From the NCBI GenBank assembly GCA_031267685.1, contig JAIRYV010000064.1, positions 1-64,000 on the forward strand: a stretch of 64,000 bases of DNA, read 5' to 3'. This document shows positions 45,727 to 53,685 of the stretch, piece by piece. Under the pieces are notes generated by a model that did no database searches, was not told where the DNA came from, and saw nothing but the letters and a program-made list of their open reading frames with translations. The first letter of the stretch is position 1; the number at the start of each line of letters is the position of its first letter. The stretch is from Treponema sp. Lineage in GTDB: Bacteria > Spirochaetota > Spirochaetia > Treponematales > Breznakiellaceae. Made by a program: the position numbers and the translations under genes.

Positions 45727-46023
45727 ATGAAAAACCTTGTTTTTGGCGGGTTTGGTGGCGTTGCATCAACCTTTTCTGGCATTCTTGATGAAGTTGTCCT
45801 TGACGAAAACGTGGACGGAGGATTAGGGCATTTTGACCTTGAGGTAGTAATGCCAAAACGACACGGCGGACGGAGTTTTGGCGCACAGGATCCGGCAATT
45901 AGAGACGCGATAAAAAAAGAAATCGCAAAACGTGGCGGCACTCGTGCTATAGATATAACGATACGGGGCTATGAAACAGCTGACGCTATTTTTGCCCGCG
46001 TAATCGGGACAGTCGTAAAATAA
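45727..46023 (+). CDS. Small protein, paralogue 3 with shortened N-terminus
   Basis: 98 residues, AGGAGAG upstream of ATG. It starts MKNLVFGGFGGVASTFSGIL, so most of the hydrophobic signal core found in paralogues 1 and 2 is missing, while the domain EVVLDENVDGGLGHFDLEV ... IRDAIKKEIAKRGGTRAIDI ... VIGTVVK is complete. Probably not exported, or a decaying copy. Confidence 0.7.
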   Translation: MKNLVFGGFGGVASTFSGILDEVVLDENVDGGLGHFDLEVVMPKRHGGRSFGAQDPAIRDAIKKEIAKRGGTRAIDITIRGYETADAIFARVIGTVVK

Positions 46024-46049
46024 CAGCACACGCGGGATGATTTTTTACC

Positions 46050-46093
46050 CCGCATATAAGCTCACCGCCGATAAGCTCGACGCTTATATGCGG
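46050..46093 (+). repeat. Hairpin repeat, copy 2
   Basis: CCGCATATAAG pairs with CTTATATGCGG (11 bp) around the loop CTCACCGCCGATAAGCTCG-ACG, ending 27 bp before the PqqD-like start. Compared with copy 1, a T-A pair in the stem is replaced by A-T. Confidence 0.7.
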
Positions 46094-46120
46094 AGCTTCC
46101 CCCTATTAAGGAGAACTCGT

Positions 46121-46399
46121 ATGTTTAGATTAAATGACACGGTATTTTTTGAGACTGACAACGAAACAGGCAAAAAATATCTCATTGACTCGGAAAACGG
46201 CAATTTGTTTCACCTGAATGAAACCGCGGCCCTGCTCCTGGGCTTTTTGCAAGACAACAAAGACATCGACAAATACGCGGCCTTTGTTGTCTCCCATGCA
46301 GGCAGCGCAATTCCCCTCCAGACCATCCGCAAGGACGCTGAAGCGTATATCACCCTGCTGCTCGACAAGGGGTTTCTGCTCCGGGAAGAAACGCCTTGA
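46121..46399 (+). CDS. PqqD-like RiPP recognition protein
   Basis: 92 residues from ATG 46121, seven bases after AAGGAG (the frame is open to 46037). The KYLIDSENGNLFHLNETAALLLGFL segment followed by helices is typical of the PqqD / RiPP recognition element winged-helix fold, which binds precursor leaders and presents them to radical SAM enzymes. The stop overlaps the start of the S26 peptidase gene by 4 nt. Confidence 0.8.
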   Translation: MFRLNDTVFFETDNETGKKYLIDSENGNLFHLNETAALLLGFLQDNKDIDKYAAFVVSHAGSAIPLQTIRKDAEAYITLLLDKGFLLREETP

Positions 46400-47079
46400 A
46401 TAACGTAAACCCCAGGTTCATCAAAAAAATGCTCTCACACGGGGCATTTAATTTTACTATAAACGGCAACTCTATGGAGCCGCGCTATTTTCACGGCGAC
46501 ACCGTTAAAATAGCCGCCTGCCCAGACTATCATGTCGATGATATTGTGCTCTATGAATCAGGAACACGGCTTGTTGTTCATAGAATGAGGGCTATACACG
46601 GCGAACTGGTTATAACCAAAGGAGACAATAACCAATTCATGGATCAGGCCATACAAAAAACCGCAATTCTGGGGAAAATTATTGACCACAACCCTATTGC
46701 GCCGCAAGTCAGAGCCGCAATGGTTTTTAATTTCTGGGAAGAGGCGCTGTATCATGAATGTAAGCCCTACTGCGAAAAACTGGGGCTTGAAATACGCTGC
46801 ATGAAAAATCATTTTTTTGAAGACGGCAAAAACATCGGCCTCTCAGCCGGTTCCCCCGTGAGTATTCTGGACAGGGAAAAGCCCCCGACCAATGACCAGC
46901 TCTATATCCATATCGGCGTGCCAATAGCCGACCACCTTTGTGAAGGCTTTGTTCATAAAAACCGCTTTGACGGCGTGTACCGTTCCGGCACATACACATC
47001 TCCGTACCTCTTAACCCATAGCGAAAACTTTTTGGTTCTCTATGGAGAACTTATGCAGTATTGGAATGCTGCTCAATAG
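46396..47079 (+). CDS. S26-type signal peptidase-like protein
   Basis: 227 residues. Residues ~20-90 show S26 peptidase hallmarks: NGNSMEPRYFHGDTV with the nucleophile Ser in the SM motif, then VDDIVLYES, LVVHRM and ITKGDNNQFMD. The HR in place of the bacterial Lys dyad resembles the Ser/His type (SipW/ER-like). There is no N-terminal membrane anchor, unlike ordinary leader peptidases. The C-terminal ~120 residues (FNFWEEALYHECKPYCEKLGL ...) are unrelated and Cys/His-containing. In RiPP clusters such proteins are thought to cleave or handle the peptide; that role is inferred here. Confidence 0.8.
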   Translation: MNNVNPRFIKKMLSHGAFNFTINGNSMEPRYFHGDTVKIAACPDYHVDDIVLYESGTRLVVHRMRAIHGELVITKGDNNQFMDQAIQKTAILGKIIDHNPIAPQVRAAMVFNFWEEALYHECKPYCEKLGLEIRCMKNHFFEDGKNIGLSAGSPVSILDREKPPTNDQLYIHIGVPIADHLCEGFVHKNRFDGVYRSGTYTSPYLLTHSENFLVLYGELMQYWNAAQ

Positions 47080-47091
47080 GAAAAACAAAAA

Positions 47092-48882
47092 ATGAAACGA
47101 ATACTCCAGAATAATCTTTTTATGCTTCGTTATATGTGGAAATACGCCAAGGGCAATGTACTAGCCCGATTTTTTACCATCCTTCTAGCCCCAGTACAGC
47201 CCTTTGTATTTATTATCTGCATGAAGTTTTCCATTGACGGCATTGCCGATGGCAAGCCGCTCTCCTATATACTCAGCATCATAGCAATCGCCTTTATCGC
47301 CTCCACGGTTGCAGCGCTTATTAACGCCTTTATCACAGGCAGCAGCTCCAAAGCGCGGGTCAGGGTGAAAAAAGGCGTCCAAGACGAGCTGCTCACCAAA
47401 ATCCTCAGCATTGACATTGCCTGTTTCGATGACGCGGCTTTTTACGACAAATATGTGCGGGCGCTCGACGAAGCTGAAAACCGCGCAGACGCTGTCCTTG
47501 ATTCAATCGTGGGAATACTCTCTTCCCTCGTTTCCCTTGTTACAGTCATATCTATTGCTATAACCCTCAACCCCCTTGTTATTGCCATTGCTGCAGCCTC
47601 AGTTGCGCTCCAAACGCTCCTCAATATCGTGCGCGATCCCATTGATTATAAACGGCAGATGGATTTTACCCGACCAAGACGAGAGTGCAATTACGCAAAA
47701 GGAATCTTTTATAACCAGCAATACGCGCAAGAACTCCGCATGGGGAAACTTGGCCCCCTTATGAAGCGCAAATTCAACAGTGCTATGGATACATACCTGG
47801 GGATTGTCAAAAAATATTGCCCAGTGTTTATCGTGTTTGACAGCGCATTGCCTGTGGTTGGTTTTGGAACCATGACAGGGGTCATGGCATTTTCCGCTGT
47901 GCAGATTGCAAAGGGCGCACTCACCATCGGCGATTTTGCCGCGCTCCTGAACGCTTCCAATGAAATAGTCGGCAATATGTTTTCCCTGTTCGGGAAAATC
48001 CCTGCGCTGCGGCAAAACAGTATGTATATCGAAAACCTGCGCTCGGTTATCGAGTACAAGTCAACAATCGTTTCTACCCGGAATCTTCCTGCTTCAATGG
48101 CAGCAAATAATACCCTGACGCTCAAAAATATAACCTTTGCCTACCCCGGCAAACAAGAGCCAACACTCAAAAACCTCAGCATGGAAATCAGGCATGGCTC
48201 AAAAACCGCGATTGTCGGCTATAATGGCGCGGGTAAATCAACCATCGTAAAACTGCTCCTGCGTCTTTATGATCCAGTTGCCGGAACCATCGCTCTGAAT
48301 TCTCTTGATTATCGAGCTATTGACGTGGCTTCCCTGCGGAATAAATTCGGTGTGATTTTTCAGAACTACAAAAGTTACGCCATGACTGTGGGGGAAAATG
48401 TGCTTCTGGAAGAGTTCCGCTCCAAAGAACAGGAAGAGCGCATTATTGAAGCCCTGGATTATGCAGGTGTTTATGACAAAATCGCAGGACTTGAGAAGGG
48501 CGTTCACACTGCGCTTTCCCGTGAATTTGATAGTGACGGAATTCTGCTTTCAGGCGGTGAGGAACAGAAAATCGCCATTGCCCGTGCGTTTGTAGACAAC
48601 CGCGACATTTTGATTCTGGACGAGCCTTCAAGCGCCCTCGATCCAATGGCCGAGTATGAAATCAATCAAAAAATACAGAACATTGCCAATGGTAAAACCG
48701 TTATTTTTATTTCTCACCGCTTGTCAACAGTCCGCATGGCTGATATGATATATATGATAGATAAAGGCGCAGTCATTGAAGCAGGCAGTCATCAAGAACT
48801 GATGGCGCTGAAAGGTAAGTACTGTGAAATGTTCACTGCGCAGGCAAAAAATTATTATATAGACGATCAGGACGCCCACTAA
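47092..48882 (+). CDS. ABC transporter, fused membrane and ATPase domains
   Basis: 596 residues. Six predicted membrane helices in residues 1-~320, then a nucleotide-binding domain with Walker A GYNGAGKST (near 385), Q-loop FQNYKSYA, signature LSGGEEQKIAIARAF, Walker B ILILDEPSSALD and the H-loop ISHR. No N-terminal C39 peptidase is present, so leader removal would be done by another enzyme such as the S26 protein. Exporter-type half transporter that would act as a homodimer. It follows the peptidase gene by 12 bp and is probably the peptide exporter. Confidence 0.92.
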   Translation: MKRILQNNLFMLRYMWKYAKGNVLARFFTILLAPVQPFVFIICMKFSIDGIADGKPLSYILSIIAIAFIASTVAALINAFITGSSSKARVRVKKGVQDELLTKILSIDIACFDDAAFYDKYVRALDEAENRADAVLDSIVGILSSLVSLVTVISIAITLNPLVIAIAAASVALQTLLNIVRDPIDYKRQMDFTRPRRECNYAKGIFYNQQYAQELRMGKLGPLMKRKFNSAMDTYLGIVKKYCPVFIVFDSALPVVGFGTMTGVMAFSAVQIAKGALTIGDFAALLNASNEIVGNMFSLFGKIPALRQNSMYIENLRSVIEYKSTIVSTRNLPASMAANNTLTLKNITFAYPGKQEPTLKNLSMEIRHGSKTAIVGYNGAGKSTIVKLLLRLYDPVAGTIALNSLDYRAIDVASLRNKFGVIFQNYKSYAMTVGENVLLEEFRSKEQEERIIEALDYAGVYDKIAGLEKGVHTALSREFDSDGILLSGGEEQKIAIARAFVDNRDILILDEPSSALDPMAEYEINQKIQNIANGKTVIFISHRLSTVRMADMIYMIDKGAVIEAGSHQELMALKGKYCEMFTAQAKNYYIDDQDAH

Positions 48883-49013
48883 AAACACGCGGCGGTTTGA
48901 ATGCAAAACCCCCAGCTCAGCTAAGGAAAGCGCTTCATGGCATGATAGGCGCCATGCCGGTTCAGTTTATCCGTGCAATGGTTCCAGTGGCAGCGTGCAT
49001 AACAGAGCAATAC

Positions 49014-49131
49014 TGAAAACCAGCCATTGAGCCAGCGGATCAGGAAGAGCTAGCCCTCGTTGAAGCGCGTGTACAAGACTATGGGGCAAACCCAGCAGCA
49101 TGGGCAACTATCAAGGACATACTGACTAAAC
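49014..49131 (+). pseudogene. Possible antitoxin remnant
   Basis: The frame after a TGA encodes KPAIEPADQEELALVEARV, then QDYGANPAAWATIKDILTKP, resembling the C-terminal half of small addiction-module antitoxins (VEARV-DYxANPxAW). No start codon is visible, and the surrounding 49132-49230 sequence shows nothing else. Confidence 0.3.
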
Positions 49132-49234
49132 CCCAGCCCCTTTCTCGTGCCATATCGCCCCTGCCACGTCTTCTATGCTGCCGCCAGAATCATGGCTGCT
49201 CATGAAAAAATGGGTAAATTTTTATGTAATACTA

Positions 49235-49263
49235 TTGACAAAATCTATAATCTGTTCTATACT
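49235..49263 (+). promoter_or_regulatory. Strong sigma70-type promoter upstream of array B
   Basis: TTGACA and TATACT with an ideal 17-bp spacer. It reads through array B into the FN3-like gene at 49760, giving a leader of about 490 nt in which the array would be transcribed. Confidence 0.65.
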
Positions 49264-49448
49264 AGACACTATGAAGACAACAGGCTTTGAAAAGCTAACA
49301 CACCACGCAGCGTCGCTTAACACTGCCATAACAACACCATTCACCCTTGGTGTGAGACTAACTCATTCCATAAGAAAGGCTTATGATGAGTATCCCTACT
49401 CTTCTACGGGCTTCCCGAACCTCTTCATGGCGCTCTTGAGCGACTCTG

Positions 49449-49699
49449 TGGTGATTCCCACGAAGTCTGTGGGAATCCCCGCGAACTTCGTGGGAATTCC
49501 CGCAAAGTCTGTGGGAGTTCCCGCGAACTTCGTGGGAATCCCCGCAAAGTTCGTGGGAGTTCCCACGAAGTCTGTGGGAATCCCCGCAAAGTCTGTGGGA
49601 GTTCCCGCGAACTTCGTGGGAATCCCCGCAAAGTCTGTGGGAGTTCCCGCGAAGTCTGTGGGAATCCCCGCAAAGTTCGTGGGAATCACCACAAACACG
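49449..49699. repeat. Array B: 21-bp palindromic repeats
   Basis: Twelve head-to-tail 21-bp units, alternating GGAATCCCCGCAAAGTCTGTG and GGAGTTCCCGCGAACTTCGTG types. The full dyad reads TTCCCRCGAA-S-TTCGYGGGAA, nearly perfect in several units. Multiples of 21 keep both strands open in several frames (7-residue periodicity such as VGIPAKS), which I regard as incidental. The array ends 60 bp before the FN3-like gene. Confidence 0.93.
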
Positions 49700-49759
49700 C
49701 TTGCAGCCTCTTTGAGGCATCAAAACAGGTTCTCTATATTTTATATATAAGGAGTTTAT

Positions 49760-50422
49760 ATGAAAGGTCATGATTTTATACCACAAGCAGACGAAGCGTT
49801 TCTTGCTTGGGTTCGCAATTTCATCACCATACTCTTGGCTAACTTTGCAGCATGGGGCATACTCGAAGCGGATGTAACCGTGCTGCAAGGCTTGTTCACC
49901 ACTTACGAGACTAGGCTGACTGCTGCGCGATCAGGTAACCGAGGTAAGGTCGATGTCTCGGAGAAAAATATCGCCAAAAAAGCACTTATGCAGGCGATCA
50001 GGCTCTTCGTTAAACAGCATCTGGCATGGAACCCGGCGGTAAGTCAGTCTCAGCAGAAGCTCTTGGGGATTACGGTTCATGACGATGTGCGTACACCCAT
50101 CCCTAAGCCTCAGTCCCGCCCTGAATTTAACTTCAAGGTGATTGACATTATGCGCATCCAGATTGACTTCAAGGATCAGGGAAGCGCAGGCCGTGCTGTA
50201 CCGTATGGGTATAGCGGGGCAGTGTTTTTCTACACAGTGGCAGATACCCTGGTTACTGATTACGATGTGCTGCTGAAAACAGCTTTGATGACTCATTCTC
50301 CATGGATACTTGAACTGCCCCCTGATACACAAGGAAAAGTGCTTTCAGGAGCTGCACTATGGCAAAATAAAAAGGGAGAAATGGGGCCATGGAGCGAAAT
50401 CCAGTCTATTGTCATCCCCTGA
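49760..50422 (+). CDS. Conserved hypothetical protein, FN3-like C-terminal domain (paralogue)
   Basis: 220 residues, AAGGAG eight bases upstream. Paralogue of the protein at 621: helical N-terminal half (WVRNFITILLANFAAWGI, ADVTVLQGLFTTYETRL), linker VRTPIPKPQSRP and a beta-rich C-terminal half ending GPWSEIQSIVIP. No signal peptide. It is preceded by array B, transcribed from the promoter at 49235, and followed by the CsgG-like barrel gene 63 bp on. Function unknown. Confidence 0.87.
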   Translation: MKGHDFIPQADEAFLAWVRNFITILLANFAAWGILEADVTVLQGLFTTYETRLTAARSGNRGKVDVSEKNIAKKALMQAIRLFVKQHLAWNPAVSQSQQKLLGITVHDDVRTPIPKPQSRPEFNFKVIDIMRIQIDFKDQGSAGRAVPYGYSGAVFFYTVADTLVTDYDVLLKTALMTHSPWILELPPDTQGKVLSGAALWQNKKGEMGPWSEIQSIVIP

Positions 50423-50485
50423 AATAGCTATTGAGTGCGAAAACCCTATGGTGAAATACCGTGTGCCGAGCAGAAGGAGTTTTAT

Positions 50486-52066
50486 GTGCGTTATGGCGCT
50501 GATCACGTGAAGATACCGAAAAACCTATACTCAGAAACAACGGTCATTGCACTTGTCTTTATGATCCTGTGTGTGGACAATGTTCACGCACAGGAATCAA
50601 TGCCTCTGTACCTGAATAATGCTATTGCCCAGTCCGCAAGGTCAATCGAAGGTCGCGTCCCTGCTGCAACAAGGGTGGCAATTCTGGAATTCTCTTCAGA
50701 TTCTGAAACCTTGTCGGACTATATTATTGATAAGTTGTCCGGCGAATTCGTGAATAATAATAAGCTAACCGTGATCGAGCGTAAACGCCCTGATTTAATC
50801 CGTAATGAAATCGCTCTGCAGCTTTCTGGAGATGTGGACGATGACTATATGATAAAAATAGGCAAACAGTGGGGCGCACAGGTTATCATATACGGGTCAT
50901 TGAGAAGCATAGGCGATACGCTCTCTTTTATGATTAAGTCGGTCAATGTTGAAACAGTCCGCATTGAGGCGCAGGTTTTTTATGCTATTGACCGGCATGA
51001 CCCTATTTTTACGGATGCTTCCTCCGGCGAGGAAAGCGATAGTAACGTGCCATTACCGGGTTTTATTGCAAGGATGTATGATCCTGCGTATCCCACGCGC
51101 GATGACACCACCGTGAAAACGAGGAATATTGGCGACTTGGAACTCGGCAGCTGGTTTTCTTTTTATAACCCCACAGGCGCTAATGACGGAGACCTTAGGC
51201 TCGGAATCGATGCTTCTATTGCCTTTACTAGGGCTTTTACCGACACTTTTTCTCTGAATATTCTATTGAATCATTACAGTGGCATTAACACCGGCGACAC
51301 GGCAAACTGGTACAATGTCCGCGACGTTTCCTCTGTCCGGGATTTTCTTTACCTCAGATTTACGCCTTCCTGGTTTCTGCCTATGGGTCCGGGTGTTCTG
51401 CGTTTGTCCGTGCAGCTTATGCCGGTGTTTCACCTGACGAATAACTACGACTTTTTTTATCGATTCAGCGGCTACCACAACATAATGGAAGAGGGGGACG
51501 AAGATGATTATGGCGACGAAGAACATACCTCAGTGCAGATTGGACCGACGTTTATATTCAACCCGCTTATCCAGTACCGGTTAGATGCTTTGATTGGCTC
51601 TTGGTGGTTTATATTAGGGACGAGTAATATGGGCTTTGCTGAGGGCGCGGACTATGATAAAAAAACAAAAACATACTCGTATGGGCTTTGGATCAATGAT
51701 TTGTACGCGAGCGTGGAGTTGGGCTTATATACGGGTCTTTCATTCTGGGCATCGTCGTATTTTTTTATTAACACCAATGCCTATCAGCCCAGCAGCTTTT
51801 TTAGAAAAGTGCGCGTGGGGATGGAATATGACTTTAACCATATTCCGGTTAGCGTTGGTATGCAGGCTGATGTCCCTATTGGCACGGTGGTTACTCAGAC
51901 TACTATGGATTACTGGGGTATAAGCCTTATTCCTTATGCGCGGGTGAATGTGAGCGGCGTTGCTATAACCGTCAATTTTTATATTAACCATGTGGGGGCA
52001 GACTCTTTGTACAGAGCAGTGGTGATAATGCCTGAAATCGGCATGTTCTATAGCTTTCATCTGTAG
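50486..52066 (+). CDS. Envelope protein: CsgG/LpoB-like domain plus beta-barrel (paralogue)
   Basis: 526 residues from GTG 50486, six bases after AGAAGGAG; a GTG at 50507 would give a more typical signal peptide but lacks a ribosome site. Signal segment ETTVIALVFMILCVDNVHA. Residues ~45-175 are CsgG/LpoB-like (VAILEFSSDSETLSDYIIDKL, LTVIERKRPDLI, WGAQVIIYGSL). The remaining ~320 residues form a larger predicted outer-membrane barrel ending in GMFYSFHL. Same architecture as the 20241 protein but with a longer barrel. Confidence 0.82.
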   Translation: MRYGADHVKIPKNLYSETTVIALVFMILCVDNVHAQESMPLYLNNAIAQSARSIEGRVPAATRVAILEFSSDSETLSDYIIDKLSGEFVNNNKLTVIERKRPDLIRNEIALQLSGDVDDDYMIKIGKQWGAQVIIYGSLRSIGDTLSFMIKSVNVETVRIEAQVFYAIDRHDPIFTDASSGEESDSNVPLPGFIARMYDPAYPTRDDTTVKTRNIGDLELGSWFSFYNPTGANDGDLRLGIDASIAFTRAFTDTFSLNILLNHYSGINTGDTANWYNVRDVSSVRDFLYLRFTPSWFLPMGPGVLRLSVQLMPVFHLTNNYDFFYRFSGYHNIMEEGDEDDYGDEEHTSVQIGPTFIFNPLIQYRLDALIGSWWFILGTSNMGFAEGADYDKKTKTYSYGLWINDLYASVELGLYTGLSFWASSYFFINTNAYQPSSFFRKVRVGMEYDFNHIPVSVGMQADVPIGTVVTQTTMDYWGISLIPYARVNVSGVAITVNFYINHVGADSLYRAVVIMPEIGMFYSFHL

Positions 52067-52102
52067 GGAGATAATTTAAAAAAGAGAGAGGGAATAACGG
52101 GC

Positions 52103-52921
52103 ATGGGCGCGTGTGATGGGTGGAAGTGTTTTTTAACGAAGAAAAACGTGGCGGGTTTTCAAGGCGCGAAGCGCAGGTTTGCGGGGGTAATCGTGAGCGG
52201 CTTGTTGGCGCTTATGCTTGCGGGCTGCGATGCGATGTTCATTGTCGATGGCTCAAGTATGGAGTACGCAATCGCGCTTACTCTCAACACATGGAAATCT
52301 GGTGAACTCCGTACAGGCGAGGCGTGTTGGTATGAGTTCACTGCAACGACAAATGCCCAGTATATACACGTTGTATACGGCACGGTGAGTGCGCTGTATG
52401 TCCAGCTGTATGACAGCGCCGGCGATAAGATGGGAGTTTCATACAAATATGCTCAAGGTTTAACGACTTACGATGCGCTGTCCGTTACCAAGGGCAAAAA
52501 GTATTATTTCAAGGTGTCGGCTTCTGACAGCGGAGCCTACAAGATAGCGTTTGCTGACTCAACGAAGATAACACCTGATATGGCGGGGGAGATGGCTTCT
52601 GCGATAACGCTCTATGCTAATACATGGACGCGGAATGAACTTGCTATGGGCGCGGAGCATTGGTATCAATTTACGGCGACCGCGGACAGGCAGTATATAC
52701 ACGTTGTGTTTGGCACGCTGCGAAATTTGCACGTCCAAGTGTATGAAAGCAACGGCATGTCCCTGGGAGGCCCTTATACTTTTAATCAAAATAACGACAG
52801 TGCCAGCTTACTCATTAAGAAGGGCGAGGTGTACTATCTCAAGGTGTGGCCCCGCAGCAGTTCTGGTGACGGCACATACGAGATAGCGTTTAATACATCG
52901 AGGAGTCCGCTGATCGATTAA
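52103..52921 (+). CDS. Lipoprotein with two PPC-like beta domains
   Basis: 272 residues from ATG 52103 (GAGAGGG upstream). It has a long basic n-region, then a signal core and the lipobox LMLAGC (Cys ~47). Two similar ~100-residue domains follow, each with LNTWKSGEL/ANTWTRNEL, WYxFTAT, QYIHVVYGT-, VQLYDSAG and YYFKVSASDSGAYKIAF motifs, like pre-peptidase C-terminal (PPC) sandwiches. It follows the barrel gene by 36 bp, mirroring the barrel-lipoprotein pair at 20241-22484. Confidence 0.8.
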   Translation: MGACDGWKCFLTKKNVAGFQGAKRRFAGVIVSGLLALMLAGCDAMFIVDGSSMEYAIALTLNTWKSGELRTGEACWYEFTATTNAQYIHVVYGTVSALYVQLYDSAGDKMGVSYKYAQGLTTYDALSVTKGKKYYFKVSASDSGAYKIAFADSTKITPDMAGEMASAITLYANTWTRNELAMGAEHWYQFTATADRQYIHVVFGTLRNLHVQVYESNGMSLGGPYTFNQNNDSASLLIKKGEVYYLKVWPRSSSGDGTYEIAFNTSRSPLID

Positions 52922-52953
52922 GCGAAGGCAGTTCAATGGATTGAGCATATTTT

Positions 52954-53523
52954 TTATTGAAAGAATATATGCTCAGTCACGATTTTTATTCCGATGATGA
53001 TGAGGACTGCTCCGCCGATAAACGCTGCTTTTGATTTGAATTTTGCGCCGAATACCGTGCCGATGAGTACGCCGCAGATAGATATACCGAAGGTTATTGC
53101 GCCGGTTATGAGTATTGCCCTATATATATTAACCGTAAAGAAAGCGAATGTGATACCGACGGCCAGTGCGTCAATGCTAGTTGCGATGGCTAACACCAGC
53201 ATTTTTACCAATCCCAAGGTGTTTTTATGTGTTTTTTCATCATCTTTTTCTTTGTCGAAACTTTCTTTTATCATTTTTCCGCCGATGATTCCGAGCAGGG
53301 CGAATGCGATCCAGTGATCCAGGTTTTGGATTTTGTTTGCAAAATAAGTGCCTGCGCCATAGCCGATCAGCGGCATAAGGGCTTGAAAGAATCCGAAATA
53401 TGCACCGGGAATTAGCATGAGCTTTACGGTTGGTTTTTTTGCGGATAGCCCTAATGTAATTGATACGGCGAATGCATCCATTGACAGCCCTATAGCGATT
53501 AACACAATTTCTAATAAACCCAT
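52954..53523 (-). CDS. mntP: Putative manganese efflux pump MntP
   Basis: 189 residues from ATG 53523 (AGAGG upstream; the frame extends 15 codons further). Six predicted helices. The family Asp-containing motifs LSMDAFAVSIT (N-terminal repeat) and TSIDALAVGITF (C-terminal repeat) are intact. Exports Mn2+ across the inner membrane. No recognisable Mn riboswitch is seen upstream. Confidence 0.9.
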   Translation of the reverse strand: MGLLEIVLIAIGLSMDAFAVSITLGLSAKKPTVKLMLIPGAYFGFFQALMPLIGYGAGTYFANKIQNLDHWIAFALLGIIGGKMIKESFDKEKDDEKTHKNTLGLVKMLVLAIATSIDALAVGITFAFFTVNIYRAILITGAITFGISICGVLIGTVFGAKFKSKAAFIGGAVLIIIGIKIVTEHIFFQ

Positions 53524-53685
53524 ACTACTATACCTCTTATTTTTGAGTATAAAAAAGACTTTTGACACTATTTTTCTTTAATACAGAAAAACCATGTTAA
53601 AAGCCTCGTTTAGCGCGACACTCCTCGTGTTGTGCTCTGTCCATACCTACCAGTATCGGAGATTCGCACTGAGGCTTGAGTGGAT

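Noticed and set aside
49175-49750. 191-aa ORF with VGIPAKS heptapeptides, and antisense ORFs
   Set aside because: Created by 21-bp array B in a frame that is open on both strands; no ribosome site with a convincing N-terminus and no non-repeat conservation.
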